Shown here: piece after piece, positions 33,628-43,348 of the stretch
Layout: each line of letters begins with the position of its first letter
Numbering within the stretch: position 1 is the first letter of the stretch
The notes under the pieces: model-generated
Seen by the model: only the letters and a program-made list of their open reading frames with translations
Told to the model about the DNA's origin: nothing
Databases searched by the model: none
Source: Acidobacteriota bacterium
GTDB lineage: Bacteria > Acidobacteriota > Holophagae > Holophagales > Holophagaceae
Direction: 5' to 3'
Length of the DNA stretch: 64,000 bases
Assembly: GCA_016195985.1 (NCBI GenBank)
Contig: JACPYP010000004.1
Coordinates: forward strand, 42,300-106,299
Made by a program: the position numbers and the translations under genes

Positions 33628-33667
33628 GACGGGAGGAGGCCGAAATCGATTTCGGCCTCCTCCCGTC
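33628..33667. terminator. 40-bp perfect palindrome, probable terminator of the DinB gene
   Basis: GACGGGAGGAGGCCGAAATC followed immediately by its exact reverse complement, with no spacer. It lies in the 147-bp gap between the DinB-type gene and prs, both on the minus strand. On that strand it is followed by TTCATTT. Cruciform or strong RNA hairpin expected. Confidence 0.7.
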
Positions 33668-33691
33668 CAACGGTCGAGGTGAAACGGCCGC

Positions 33692-34195
33692 TCAGTTTTC
33701 GTCGGCGCTGGGGCCGTACAGCGCGGGCACCGGCAGGTCCAGAAGGCGGAGGTAGACCGCCAGCTGGGCGCGGTGGTGGATCAGGTGGTTCATGACGAAG
33801 CCGCGGTAGATGGCGATGCGGGGCATGGCCAGGATCACCTGGCCTTCGTTCTTGAGCGTCCAGATGACGGAGAAGGCCTCGTCCGGGGCTTTGGAAAGGG
33901 CTTCCAGGGCTTCTTCCACCCCCTTGTCCAGGGTGCGGAGGAGGCCCTCCACCGTGTCGCTGGGCTTGGGCTGCTTGTCGCGTGTCTCGGGCAGCCCGAA
34001 GTCCAGCTCCGTGTCGGTCATGGTGGTGACGGTCCAGCCGGGCACGGCCACCAGGTGGTTGGCCAGATCGCCGAGGGTGAAGGATTTGGGGTGAGGCCGG
34101 TAGCCGAACTGGTCCTTGGGCAGGCGCTCGATCACGCGGCGGAGAGAGGCCATTTCATGGGTGAACTCGGGAAGAAGGGTCTGGGCGATGGGCAT
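33692..34195 (-). CDS. DinB-family four-helix protein
   Basis: A 167-aa protein of the DinB/YfiT type: a four-helix bundle with a metal site of three histidines. Candidates are in TLGDLANHLVAVPGW and in VMNHLIHHRAQLAVYLR. Members include thiol-dependent transferases (bacillithiol or mycothiol S-transferases) and many uncharacterised proteins. The ATG at 34195 begins MPIAQTLLPEFTHEM. A WYL regulator gene is encoded 144 bp upstream on the same strand, a frequent pairing. Confidence 0.8.
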   Translation of the reverse strand: MPIAQTLLPEFTHEMASLRRVIERLPKDQFGYRPHPKSFTLGDLANHLVAVPGWTVTTMTDTELDFGLPETRDKQPKPSDTVEGLLRTLDKGVEEALEALSKAPDEAFSVIWTLKNEGQVILAMPRIAIYRGFVMNHLIHHRAQLAVYLRLLDLPVPALYGPSADEN

Positions 34196-34339
34196 CGGGG
34201 CTCCGTGAGGGTGGGGGGGTAGATTGCGTAAAAAAAGCGAATACCGCGGCGCTGATTCAACCAAAGGGCATGGACACCTCCAGGATGAGTGGTGCTCCAT
34301 GATCGCGCATGGCTCCTGACAGCGTGGTGGCAGGAGGGT

Positions 34340-35026
34340 TCAGCCGCCCTTTTCCGCCCGGGCCATCTGGAGGTAGTCCGCCATGCCGCGTCCCGGCTGG
34401 ATTTCAAAGGGATCGAGCACTTCGCTGGCCTGAATCCGGTCCACGCGGAAGGTGCGCAGGGCCTCCCGCAGTTCGCACCAGGCGGCGAGGTGCCAGCGGT
34501 AGCCCCAGAAGATCAGTCCCAAGGGCTGGATCACGCGCAGGGTGCACGTGCCGTCGGCGCGGGTGTAGGCGATGTGTACGCGGCGCTGCTCGCGCAGGCC
34601 TTGGCGCAGTTCGCCCAGGAAGCGGGCCGTTCCCGGGGGCACATGGAAATCCGGCACGAGGAAGGGGAGGTCCGACAGCGGCTTCCTCCGGCCCGCAGGC
34701 AGGACCGCCTCCACTTTGCGCAGCAGGCTCCCGGCGGCCTGCTGCAACGCGGGGTCGCCCCAGGCCGCCACGACGCGGGCCCCTAGCAGGAGGGCCTCCG
34801 CCTCGTCGGCATTGAACATGAAAGGGGGCAGATCGAAGCTCCGGGGCAGGCTGTAGCCCACGCCGGCCTCGCTTTCGATGGGCACGCCGGAAGCCATGAG
34901 ATCCGCGATGTCCCGGTAGAGCGTGCGCTCGCTGATGCCCAGCTCCTTGGCGAGCCGGGCGGCGGTGCTGATGCGGTCCCGCCGGAGCAGCTGAACGATC
35001 TGGAACAGGCGGTCCGCGCGGCGCAT
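34340..35026 (-). CDS. YafY-type HTH-WYL transcriptional regulator
   Basis: A 228-aa protein. The N-terminal HTH_11 domain (MRRADRLFQIVQLLRRDRISTAARLAKEL, ISERTLYRDIADLMASGVPI) is typical of YafY regulators. The WYL domain follows with VHIAYTRADGTCTLRVIQPLGLIFWGYRWHLAAWCELR, where WGYRWHL holds the W-Y-L variant. The start is 9 bp downstream of murA, so it may be transcribed with it. The DinB gene downstream is a plausible target. Confidence 0.87.
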   Translation of the reverse strand: MRRADRLFQIVQLLRRDRISTAARLAKELGISERTLYRDIADLMASGVPIESEAGVGYSLPRSFDLPPFMFNADEAEALLLGARVVAAWGDPALQQAAGSLLRKVEAVLPAGRRKPLSDLPFLVPDFHVPPGTARFLGELRQGLREQRRVHIAYTRADGTCTLRVIQPLGLIFWGYRWHLAAWCELREALRTFRVDRIQASEVLDPFEIQPGRGMADYLQMARAEKGG

Positions 35027-35035
35027 GGGCGGGGG

Positions 35036-36337
35036 CTAGACCTTGCCGCCGCCGACCCGCTCGATGCGCGCGCCCGCGCCCTGGAGCTTCTTCTCCAGGC
35101 CCGAGTAGCCGCGGTCGAGGTGATAGATGCGGTCCACGATGGTCTCTCCCTTGGCCACCAGGCCCGCGATGACGAGGGCCGCACTGGCCCGCAGGTCCGT
35201 GGCCATGACGGTGCAGCCGGTGAGCGCGGCTGGACCCGCGATGATGGCCGTGTGGCCGTCCGTGCGCAGGTTGGCGCCGAGGCGCTCCAGTTCCATGGCG
35301 TGCTGGAAGCGGTTCTCGAAGATGCCCTCGTTGATGACGCTGATCCCGCAGGCCTGGGTCATGACGGCCATGACCTGGGCCTGGAGGTCCGTGGGAAAGC
35401 CCGGAAAGGGCAGGGTGGTGACATCCTTCGAGCGCAGCTTCTGTCCCTCTTCCCGCTGGATGCGCAGCTGGCGGCCGTCCTGGCCGTCGCGCTCGGTGAT
35501 GACGCAGCCGCTGCGCTCCAGCAGATCCAGCAGAGAGCGCAGGTGTTCGGGCTCGCAGCGGTCCAGCACCACGTCGCCGCAGGCGGCGGCCACGGCGCAA
35601 AGGTAGGTGCCGGCCTCGATGCGGTCGGCGATGACGGCATGCTCGCAGCCGTGCAGCTGCGGAACGCCCGTGATGGTGAGGGTCCCCGTGCCGATGCCCT
35701 CGATGCTGGCGCCCATTTCCACCAGCAGCTGGGCCAGGTCGCCGATTTCGGGCTCCAGCGCCGCGTTGCGCAGCACCGTGGTGCCTTCAGCCAGGGCGGC
35801 GGCCATGAGGATGTTTTCGGTCGCACCCACGCTCACCTTCTCGAAAGTGTGGTCGATGGCCTTCAGGCGGCCCTTCACGCTGGCGTGGATGTAGCCGTGG
35901 CTGATCTCGAGGAGGGCACCCATGCGCTCCAGGGCTTCCAGGTGCAGGTTCACGGGCCGGGCGCCGATGGCGCAGCCGCCGGGCAGGCTGACGGTGGCCC
36001 GGCCGAAGCGGGCGAGAAGCGGGCCCAGCACCAGGATGGAAGCCCGCATGGTCTTCACCAGGTCGTAGGGCGCCTTGGGATCGTCGCTGCCTGCGCAGGC
36101 CAGGCGGGCCGTGAGCTCGAAGCCGTCGGGATGGGGCTCCAGTGAGGCCTCCGTGCCCAGGGCCTGCAGCACCTTCACCATGGTGCGGATGTCCGCCACG
36201 GCGGGCAGGTTGGACAGCACGAGCGGTTCCTCGGTGAGCAGCGCCGCGGCCAGACAGGGCAGGGCCGCGTTTTTCGCCCCCGAAACCCGGATGCGCCCCC
36301 GCAGGGGATGTCCACCTTGGATCACCAGTCGGTCCAT
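35036..36337 (-). CDS. murA: UDP-N-acetylglucosamine 1-carboxyvinyltransferase
   Basis: First committed enzyme of peptidoglycan synthesis, adding enolpyruvate from PEP to UDP-GlcNAc. It has 433 aa, normal for the family. It starts [27 protein letters not shown], with the Lys-Asn pair (SGAKNAA) of the substrate site. The catalytic cysteine loop is [16 protein letters not shown]; Cys at this position is the fosfomycin target. The C-terminal [15 protein letters not shown] is conserved. Fosfomycin sensitivity is therefore expected from this residue. Confidence 0.96.
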   Translation of the reverse strand: MDRLVIQGGHPLRGRIRVSGAKNAALPCLAAALLTEEPLVLSNLPAVADIRTMVKVLQALGTEASLEPHPDGFELTARLACAGSDDPKAPYDLVKTMRASILVLGPLLARFGRATVSLPGGCAIGARPVNLHLEALERMGALLEISHGYIHASVKGRLKAIDHTFEKVSVGATENILMAAALAEGTTVLRNAALEPEIGDLAQLLVEMGASIEGIGTGTLTITGVPQLHGCEHAVIADRIEAGTYLCAVAAACGDVVLDRCEPEHLRSLLDLLERSGCVITERDGQDGRQLRIQREEGQKLRSKDVTTLPFPGFPTDLQAQVMAVMTQACGISVINEGIFENRFQHAMELERLGANLRTDGHTAIIAGPAALTGCTVMATDLRASAALVIAGLVAKGETIVDRIYHLDRGYSGLEKKLQGAGARIERVGGGKV

Positions 36338-36362
36338 CGAAACTCCAGCCTTCCAGCCTAGC

Positions 36363-37568
36363 TCAACTGGACGGCTGCAAAACCCTTCGGATGGCCCGGC
36401 GGCGGCGCAGCCAGATCAGGATGCCCGTGGCGCTGAGCGTGGCCACCGCCAGGCCCATCAGGGAGACGAGGAGCCGCCCCGGCCAGCCCAGGATGCGCCC
36501 GGAGTGAAGGGGGAACATGGCCTGGAGGAAGATGTCCCCGGCGGTGCCGGTGCCCGGCACGTCAGCGCCGATGGTTTCGCCGCCATGGGCGTCGAGGTAG
36601 AGCCAGGGGTTGCCCAGGCCGCCGTCGCCGTGGCTTCGGCCCAGGGGGAAGAAGCCCACGCCCCACAGGCCGGTTTCCGCCGAGAGGAAGACGCCTCCGG
36701 GCGGGGCCGGCCAGCCGCGGCGGCGGGCTTCGGCCCGGGCCAGTTCCACCGCGCGCGCCATGGATACCTTGGGCTCTCCGGAGGGAACCGGCCGGCCCGC
36801 CCGGAGCTCGAAGGGGGAGGGCGTCAGCCTGGAGAACCGCGAGACCAGGGGCCGCATGACCTGCGCGTTGAGGTTCATGCTCACGGAGGTGACCGCCAGG
36901 ATCAGGAGCAGGAGCCAGGCCCACACGCCGCCGGAACGGTGCAGGTCGAAGACCAGGCGCGGGCCGCCCTGTCGCCACCGCAAGGCGAAGGATCGGCGCC
37001 AGGAGGCCAGGGATGGGAAGGAGATCCACAGGGCGAAGAAACAGTCGAACACCCAGAAGATGGCCAGGACGCCCATCAGCAGGATGCCGAGCTCGATGCC
37101 CCAGGCCTTGGGAAGATGCAGGCTGTAGTGGAGCTTGTAGAGAAAGGGCAGCAGGTTCTCGCGGCTGAGGGAGGCCCGGCCCCATTCCCGCCGGGCCTGG
37201 ATGTCCCCCGTGGCGGGATCCACCGCCACCTGGTTGTAGCCCAGCTCGTAGGGGCGGCCGGTGGCGGGATCGAGGCGGGGTTCCAGGGACATCATCAGGG
37301 TTTGTCCCGGCTCCGCCTCCAGGGGCATGAAGCGGACCCGGGCCCGGGGCTCCGCCGCTTCCACGGCGGCGGCCAGAACCAGGGCCGGCCGCGCCGGGCC
37401 CTGGCCCTGGGCCTGGTAGAAACGGGGGTTGAGCCAGGCGTCCAGTTCGTGATCCCAGGAGATGATGGCGCCGGTGAGCCCGGCGATGAAGAGGAAGGCC
37501 GCCGCGCCCAGGCCGAACCAGCGATGCAGCTTGACGAACCAAGAGCGAAGCACAGCGGAGCGAAGCAC
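36363..37568 (-). CDS. PepSY-associated membrane protein (putative iron/siderophore reductase type)
   Basis: A 401-aa inner-membrane protein with four main helices and two periplasmic PepSY-like regions. Conserved membrane histidines occur in WFVKLHRWFGLGAAAFLFIAG, LHYSLHL and FDLHRSGGVWAW, the PepSY_TM pattern. The GTG at 37568 is preceded by GGAGG at 5 nt. A 15-bp tandem duplication places a second GTG five codons in. It lies 14 bp downstream of a TonB siderophore receptor gene, as in systems where this family reduces iron-siderophore complexes. Confidence 0.85.
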   Translation of the reverse strand: MLRSAVLRSWFVKLHRWFGLGAAAFLFIAGLTGAIISWDHELDAWLNPRFYQAQGQGPARPALVLAAAVEAAEPRARVRFMPLEAEPGQTLMMSLEPRLDPATGRPYELGYNQVAVDPATGDIQARREWGRASLSRENLLPFLYKLHYSLHLPKAWGIELGILLMGVLAIFWVFDCFFALWISFPSLASWRRSFALRWRQGGPRLVFDLHRSGGVWAWLLLLILAVTSVSMNLNAQVMRPLVSRFSRLTPSPFELRAGRPVPSGEPKVSMARAVELARAEARRRGWPAPPGGVFLSAETGLWGVGFFPLGRSHGDGGLGNPWLYLDAHGGETIGADVPGTGTAGDIFLQAMFPLHSGRILGWPGRLLVSLMGLAVATLSATGILIWLRRRRAIRRVLQPSS

Positions 37569-37582
37569 GGCGGCCTCCTTCC

Positions 37583-39943
37583 TTAGAATCGATAGGTGAG
37601 GCTGGCGATGACGTTGCGCCGCGCGCCGTACCACGCGTCGCCGCGGCTGAGGACCGTGGCGGTGTAGATCTTGTCCGTGAGGTTGGTGGCGTTCAGGGCC
37701 CAGCGCCAGGAGCCGGTGTCCAGGGCCAGCATCGCGTCCAGCAGCGTGGTCGGGGCCACCTCCGACGCGCCGGGGTTCCTGAAGGCGCTGGTGTGGCGCA
37801 GGCCCAGGCCCGCGGACCAGCCGTCCAGGCCCGCCAGCGAGAAGCGGGCGCGGCCCCAGAGGGATCCCTGGTTGGCAGGCACGCCCTCCAGCTGCTTGTC
37901 CAGGTCGACGTGATCGAAGTTGGCCACCAGCTCGAAGGTCCGGCCCAGGCGGGTTTTCAGCTCAGCCTCGAAGCCCTTGCTCTGGGTCTGGCCGGCCTGC
38001 AGGTTGTTGAGGGGCTGGGAGGGGTCGGGGATCTGCCGGTTCTTCTCCTTCAGGTCGTAGTAGGCGGCGTTGAAAGTGGTGGCGCCGGAGGCGCTCTGGA
38101 ACTTGAGCCCCGCCTCCCACTGCTCGCCGCGGAGGGGCTTGTAGCGCTGGTGGTAGAAGTTGCTGCCCGCCACCGGCTGGAAGGATTCCGCGTAGCTGAG
38201 GTAGGGCGACCAGCCTGAGTCCAGGAGGTACATGAGGGCCCCGCGCACCGTCGTGGCGTCGTCGCGGTCCGTGGCGGATCCCTCCGAGGCGTTGCTGACG
38301 TGGTCCCGCCGGGCGCCCAGCAGGATGGAAAGGCGCGACGCGATCTTGATCTGGTCCTGGAGGTAGACGCCGGTCTGCCGCAGCTCGGTGGACGGGTTGG
38401 GCGTCAGGTCCGGGGCCGTGAAGTTCCCGTAGACCGGGTGGTAGAGGTCGAAGGCGGGGCTGAACCCGAAGGCGGAGGCGGCGCTCTCGCTGTAACGCAG
38501 GTGGTCGAAGCCCGCCAACACGCGGTTCTCCACGAGGCCCGTCCTGAAGGTGCCCTCCAGCGATTGGTCTGCCACCAGGGCGTGGCCGTCCCGCTTGTTG
38601 GCCCAGATGTAGCGGCTGATGATCCGCTGGCCGGGGTCCAGGTAGGGATTCAGGGGATCGGCGAAGTTGCTGCCGGGGTAGAGCGACTGGTAGCTGCCCC
38701 GGTTGGCGGCGTAGCGCACGTTCTGGCGCAGCGTCCAGGCGCTGGAGAAGCGATGCTCGAACGTGTAGCCCAGGCTGGCCTGGCGCATGTTGTACTCGTC
38801 GTAACCGGGCTCGCTGACGAAGCGGCTGGTGGGGATCTGCCCGTTGGGATTGGGAAGGACGGTGCCGGACCAGGGGAGGAAGGTGGCGCTGGAGCCGCTT
38901 TCGTCCTTCTGCCAGTAGCCCAGGAAGGTGAGGCTGGTGTCGGCATCGGGCCGCCAGGAGACGGAAGGCGCGATGGCGTAGCGGTTGTCGGGGACGAAAT
39001 CCACCTGGGTGTCGCTCTTGCGGGCCACGCCCACCACGCGGTAGGACCAGTGGCCGTCGTCCGCGAGGGCGCCGGTGGCATCGCCCTGGATCTGGCGGCG
39101 GTTGAAGGTGCCAAGCTGGAGGCCGATCTCGGCCGCATGTTCAGATTGGGGCCGCTTGCTCTGGAGGTTGATGACGCCCCCGGTGCTGCCCTGGCCGTAC
39201 AGCATGGAGGAGGGCCCGCGAAGGACCTCGACGCGCTCGAGGAGGTAGGGATCGGGGCGGACGTTGTTGTTGTAGCCGTAGACCTGCAGAAGCCCATCCA
39301 TGAACTGGGTGGGCTCCGTGCCGCGCACCCGTGTCCAGTCGCCGCGGCTGTCCACGCCGTAGGCGTTCGACCGCACGCCCGAGGCGTAGTTCAGCACGTC
39401 GCTCACGCTGATGGCCGCCTGGTCTTCGATCTGCTCGCGGGTGACCACGGAGATCGCCTGGGGCGTTTCCGAGAGCGGCGTGTCGGTTTTGGTGCCCGTG
39501 AGGGTGCGCTTGGGACGGTAGCCGCGGGTGGCGCTCAGGGCTGTTTCCTGTTCGGCGCTGGATTTCACGCGGACCTCGGCCAGCACGGCTTCGCCAGCCG
39601 CGGGGAGGATGCTGGCCGCGCCACCCTCGATGCGCGCCTCCAGTCCGCTTCCCTTCAGCAACTGCCGGAAGGCGGCCTCCGCCGTCAGGACAGCCTTCAG
39701 CGCCGGTGCCGTCCGGCCCTCCAGCAGACCCGGAACGGCCACCACCCGAAGCCCTGTCAAGCGGCCCAAGGCTTCCAAGGCCCGCCCCAGGGGCTGGGCC
39801 GGCAGGTCCACGGAAAGGGCCTGAGGAACCTGGACCCCGGCCAAGGCGGGGACGAGGCTTGAAATCACCAGGACGAAGGCCCACCGGCCGAGGCGGGCCG
39901 GATGCCGGCGGGATGACAGGAGGGGCGGGGTTCCAGAAGGCAT
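37583..39943 (-). CDS. TonB-dependent siderophore receptor with STN domain
   Basis: An outer-membrane receptor of about 786 aa. After the signal peptide comes an STN (secretin/TonB N-terminal) domain (about 40-110: VDLPAQPLGRALEALGRLTGLRVV), the kind that signals to a FecR-type anti-sigma factor. The plug domain follows (TDTPLSETPQAISVVTREQIEDQ, VEVLRGPSSMLYGQGSTGGVIN) and then a 22-strand barrel ending in the C-terminal Phe (ASLTYRF). The ATG at 39943 has AAAGGA 8 nt upstream; an alternative ATG is at 39952. No FecI/FecR genes are adjacent. Ligand unknown, probably a ferric siderophore. Confidence 0.92.
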   Translation of the reverse strand: MPSGTPPLLSSRRHPARLGRWAFVLVISSLVPALAGVQVPQALSVDLPAQPLGRALEALGRLTGLRVVAVPGLLEGRTAPALKAVLTAEAAFRQLLKGSGLEARIEGGAASILPAAGEAVLAEVRVKSSAEQETALSATRGYRPKRTLTGTKTDTPLSETPQAISVVTREQIEDQAAISVSDVLNYASGVRSNAYGVDSRGDWTRVRGTEPTQFMDGLLQVYGYNNNVRPDPYLLERVEVLRGPSSMLYGQGSTGGVINLQSKRPQSEHAAEIGLQLGTFNRRQIQGDATGALADDGHWSYRVVGVARKSDTQVDFVPDNRYAIAPSVSWRPDADTSLTFLGYWQKDESGSSATFLPWSGTVLPNPNGQIPTSRFVSEPGYDEYNMRQASLGYTFEHRFSSAWTLRQNVRYAANRGSYQSLYPGSNFADPLNPYLDPGQRIISRYIWANKRDGHALVADQSLEGTFRTGLVENRVLAGFDHLRYSESAASAFGFSPAFDLYHPVYGNFTAPDLTPNPSTELRQTGVYLQDQIKIASRLSILLGARRDHVSNASEGSATDRDDATTVRGALMYLLDSGWSPYLSYAESFQPVAGSNFYHQRYKPLRGEQWEAGLKFQSASGATTFNAAYYDLKEKNRQIPDPSQPLNNLQAGQTQSKGFEAELKTRLGRTFELVANFDHVDLDKQLEGVPANQGSLWGRARFSLAGLDGWSAGLGLRHTSAFRNPGASEVAPTTLLDAMLALDTGSWRWALNATNLTDKIYTATVLSRGDAWYGARRNVIASLTYRF

Positions 39944-40054
39944 GGCGGGCATCCTTTGGGGCAGAGCATCGCTGAGGCCCCGCAAAGGGCCTGATGGATG
40001 GAAGGGTTTGGGTGGAGGCCTGGTTCCAGGCTCTTTTGGAGGATGATACAAGAA

Positions 40055-40069
40055 TGAGACTAAATCTCA
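40055..40069 (-). promoter_or_regulatory. Candidate Fur-like operator upstream of the TonB receptor
   Basis: Inverted repeat TGAGA-N5-TCTCA in an A/T-rich stretch about 110 bp upstream of the receptor start, similar in layout to the core of Fur boxes. The remaining 270 bp up to the signal peptidase gene show no gene. Confidence 0.4.
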
Positions 40070-40342
40070 ATACAATTATTACCGGTGGATCAGCATTGAG
40101 CGGCGATCCGCACCAGATCTGGGCGCGCCCGATCTGGGTTTGGGGATCAGCTCTCGGTCAGACCCAGATCCCAGGGATCCGCGGCTTGAATGCTTGGTTG
40201 TCCAAGGCCTGTAGGGCGGGACCCAGGGTCACGGAAGTCTTCCGGATCAGTGCCTCCTCCGGGCCGGCCGCGCAGGGTTTCTCCCGCGCCGTCACCCTGG
40301 CGCTGAAGGCGAGGCTGGGGGCCTGACCCCAGAGTTCCGGCC

Positions 40343-40801
40343 CTAGGATCCCGGCTGGAAGAGCAACCTGCCTCTCAGCGCCTGGGGCGGGAGGGCCCCC
40401 CAGCGGCGACCATCCTGGCTTTCGGGCCGGTTGTCGCCGAGGGCCAGGTAGCCGTTCCCGCAGGCCTGGCGGCCTTCGCCGGAGCGCTCCGGGTAGGTCA
40501 CCCAGGGTTCGTCGAGGGGCCGACCATCCACCCACACCTCGGGTCCGCGCCAGCTCACCAGCTCTCCGGGCAGGCCCAACACCCGCTTCACGGAGGGGCC
40601 TTGAGGACCCTCCACCACCCAGATTTCGCCGCGGCGGGGCGGGGCGGCGGCCCAGGCCCGGAGCGCCAGGCGGAGGTCGCCATCCCGCAGAGCCGGTTCC
40701 ATGCTGCGACCGGAGATGCGCACAGGGTGCACCACCAGCAGCGGGGACAGCACCAGGCCCACGGCGGCGATGGGAACCCAGAAGCGCGTGGACCTGGGCA
40801 T
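40343..40801 (-). CDS. lepB: Signal peptidase I, S26 family
   Basis: A short (152-aa) type I signal peptidase with one N-terminal helix. The catalytic serine is in ISGRSMEPAL (about Ser33), and the general-base lysine is in SVKRVLGLPGE (about Lys72). The box E-like LGDNRPESQDGRRWG is clear. Length is similar to Gram-positive or minor S26 forms, shorter than the usual proteobacterial LepB. It may be a secondary peptidase. It starts 4 bp after the QueD-like gene on the same strand. Confidence 0.9.
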   Translation of the reverse strand: MPRSTRFWVPIAAVGLVLSPLLVVHPVRISGRSMEPALRDGDLRLALRAWAAAPPRRGEIWVVEGPQGPSVKRVLGLPGELVSWRGPEVWVDGRPLDEPWVTYPERSGEGRQACGNGYLALGDNRPESQDGRRWGALPPQALRGRLLFQPGS

Positions 40802-40805
40802 GGAC

Positions 40806-41210
40806 CTAGACCTGGACCGCCAGGCGACGGCCCCGGCCGTCGGTCAGCGCCACCTCCCGCAGGCGGGCCGGGGCGGCCACGAAGGGAGACAGTTCCGCGG
40901 CCAGGCGCTGGGCCAGGGCCAGCGGACCGGCCAAGCCCACCTCGGAAAGCAGTTTTCCCTGCAGGGGGGCCAGGCTGCGGTCCAGGGCCGCCTCCAGATC
41001 ACGGAAGTCCACCACCACGTCGTAGCTGTCGAGGCCCTGGCGGGTGGTGATCACCTCCACCGTGTAGTCGTGGCCTTCCCAGCGGTCCGCAGTCCGGAAG
41101 GCCACGGAAAGGGGGCGGGTCACCGCGGCTTCAAAGTGGAGGGCGGGGGCAGGGGACAAGGAAACTCCGGGACCTGACTCCAGGTCGAACCTCCAGTTTC
41201 GCATGGCCAC
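40806..41210 (-). CDS. 6-pyruvoyl-tetrahydropterin synthase/QueD-like protein without zinc ligands
   Basis: A 134-aa protein with the outline of the T-fold PTPS/QueD family: an N-terminal strand FEAAVTRPLSVAF, then WEGHDYTVEVITT (family: HGHNY.V.V) and YDVVVDFRDLEAAL (family: GMVxDFxDLK). Of the three zinc histidines only the one in GHDY survives, and the catalytic Cys region is missing. It is probably not a working queuosine enzyme. It may be a structural paralogue. It is co-directional with the signal peptidase gene. Confidence 0.6.
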   Translation of the reverse strand: MAMRNWRFDLESGPGVSLSPAPALHFEAAVTRPLSVAFRTADRWEGHDYTVEVITTRQGLDSYDVVVDFRDLEAALDRSLAPLQGKLLSEVGLAGPLALAQRLAAELSPFVAAPARLREVALTDGRGRRLAVQV

Positions 41211-41311
41211 GGCTACACTTTGCCTTCGAGCCCGCCATACCTGACTATGGGGTTGATGAATCCGGGGATGGTCCTGCCATTCCGCGAACCCCCGATCGCA
41301 AGGAGACCACC

Positions 41312-43348
41312 ATGAAGGCCCTGGAAGTCGCGTTGTTCTGGATCATGACCCTCGGGGCCATGGGTTTCTTCGCCTGGACCATGCGTCAGCGTCTGGCCAC
41401 CCTCAGGGCCGGGCTGCCCGACAACCGCTTTGACCAGCCCTGGGTGCGCCTGAAGGGCGTCCTCACCCTGGCCATCCTGCAGAAGCGCATGGTGCGCGAC
41501 AAGTACGCGGGCTTCTATCACATCCTCATCTTCTGGGGCTTCTGCGTGCTGTCCTTGCGCTCCATCGGCCTGGTGGTGGAGGGCCTCTTCCCGGCCTTCC
41601 ACATGACCGAGGCGCTGGGCGCCTTCGGCTATGGCTACCAGGCCACCAAGGACATCTTCGAGGCCCTGGTGGTGCTGGGGCTGGGCCTTGCCGCCTGGCG
41701 CCGCCTGGTGGTGAAGCCCTGGCGGCTTGAGAACTCTTGGGACGCCTGGGCCACCCTGGGCCTTATCGGCGGGCTGATGGTCACCGATCTGCTGGCGGAT
41801 GGCGCCTACATCTGGCTTCATGATCCCGCCTGGAAGGCCTGGGCGCCCGTGAGCCTCTTCATCGCCGACCTGCTGCGGCCTCTGGGCGAAACAGGCCTGT
41901 TGGTGCTCTACAAGGCCATGTGGTGGCTGCACCTGGCCATCCTCTACTTCTTCGCCAACTTCCTGCCCTACTCCAAGCACTTTCACGTCTTCACATCGCT
42001 CTTCAACATCTACTTCCGCGAGCTGGAGCCCAACAAGAACCTGAAGCCCATGGACCTGGAGGCCGAGCACTTCGGCATCAACAAGATCCAGGACTTCACC
42101 TGGAAGCAGATGCTCGACTTCTACACCTGCGTGGAGTGCGGCCGCTGCCTGGAGAACTGCCCCACCACACTCACGGGAAAGCCCCTGCGGCCCAAGGATT
42201 TCGGCAATGATCTGCGCGACTACCTGAAGGCCACGCCCCTGGACCAGATGGGCCAGGACAAGCCCGCCCCCGAGGACCGCCCCCTCATCGGCGGTCCCGT
42301 GCCCGAAGGCGCGGTGTGGCACCGCGAGCAGGAACACGCGCCCTGGAGCAAGGAGCAGCTGGAGGGCTGGATCAGCCAGGACACCATCTGGGCTTGCACC
42401 AGCTGCGGCTACTGCGAATGGGCCTGCCCCCTGGAGATCAGCTTCGTGGACAAGCTGGTGGGCATGCGCCGCTACCTCACGCTCGAAGAGAGCAACTTCC
42501 CCGCGGAGGCCCAGACCGCCTTCAAGGGCATGGAACGCCAGGGCAATCCCTGGAACCTGCCCCAGGCGGACCGCGCCAAGTGGGCGGATGGTTTGGAGGT
42601 TCCCACCATCGCCGACAACCCCGAGGCCGAGTACCTGTTCTGGGTGGGCTGCGCGGGCAGTTACGACGCCGCGGGCCAGAAGGTCTCCCAGGCTCTGGTG
42701 AAGCTCCTGAAGGCGGCCAACGTCTCCTTCGCCATTCTGGGCACCGAAGAGAGCTGCACCTGTGAATCCGCCCGGCGCCTGGGCAACGAGTACCTCTTCC
42801 AGACCGCCACCGAGACCAACATCGAGCTGCTCAAGGGCTACGAAGTGAAGAAGGTCATCACCAACTGCCCCCACTGCCTGAACACCCTGAAGAACGAGTA
42901 CCCTTCGTTCGGCGGTGAGTTCGAAGTGGTGCACGGCACCGAGCTGGTGGCCAAGCTCATCGCTGACGGCAAGCTGAAGATGGAGCAGACCGTGGACGTG
43001 GACCTCACCTACCACGACCCCTGCTACCTCAGCCGCTACAACGGCCAGGTGGAGGCGCCCCGCGCCATCCTCGACGCCATTCCCGGTGTGAAGCTCACCG
43101 AGATGGACAAGCACGGCGAAGCCACCATGTGCTGCGGCGCGGGCGGAGGCCGGTTCTGGCTGGAAGAGCACCTGGGCAAGCGCGTGAACCACGAACGCTT
43201 CGAACAGGCCGTGGCGACCAAGGCCACCACCATCGCCGTGGGCTGCCCCTTCTGCAACGTCATGCTGAACAACGCCGCAGGCGAGACCAACCATGAAGGC
43301 ATGGCCACCACGGATGTTCTGGAACTGGCGGCGAAGGCGCTGAAGTAG
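41312..43348 (+). CDS. Membrane-bound HdrD/GlpC-like Fe-S oxidoreductase with NarI-like domain
   Basis: A 678-aa integral-membrane electron carrier. Residues about 1-235 have five to six helices resembling NarI/HdrE. Two [4Fe-4S] ferredoxin motifs follow: CVECGRCLENCP and CTSCGYCEWACP. The C-terminal half has two cysteine-rich CCG domains, one with CTCESARRLGNEY and NCPHCLNTLKNEYP, the other with DPCYLSRYNG, MCCGAGGGRFW and GCPFCNVML. Proteins of this layout link ETF or other carriers to the quinone pool. No ETF genes are adjacent, so the partner is unknown. The ATG at 41312 follows AAGGAGA. Confidence 0.88.
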   Translation: MKALEVALFWIMTLGAMGFFAWTMRQRLATLRAGLPDNRFDQPWVRLKGVLTLAILQKRMVRDKYAGFYHILIFWGFCVLSLRSIGLVVEGLFPAFHMTEALGAFGYGYQATKDIFEALVVLGLGLAAWRRLVVKPWRLENSWDAWATLGLIGGLMVTDLLADGAYIWLHDPAWKAWAPVSLFIADLLRPLGETGLLVLYKAMWWLHLAILYFFANFLPYSKHFHVFTSLFNIYFRELEPNKNLKPMDLEAEHFGINKIQDFTWKQMLDFYTCVECGRCLENCPTTLTGKPLRPKDFGNDLRDYLKATPLDQMGQDKPAPEDRPLIGGPVPEGAVWHREQEHAPWSKEQLEGWISQDTIWACTSCGYCEWACPLEISFVDKLVGMRRYLTLEESNFPAEAQTAFKGMERQGNPWNLPQADRAKWADGLEVPTIADNPEAEYLFWVGCAGSYDAAGQKVSQALVKLLKAANVSFAILGTEESCTCESARRLGNEYLFQTATETNIELLKGYEVKKVITNCPHCLNTLKNEYPSFGGEFEVVHGTELVAKLIADGKLKMEQTVDVDLTYHDPCYLSRYNGQVEAPRAILDAIPGVKLTEMDKHGEATMCCGAGGGRFWLEEHLGKRVNHERFEQAVATKATTIAVGCPFCNVMLNNAAGETNHEGMATTDVLELAAKALK

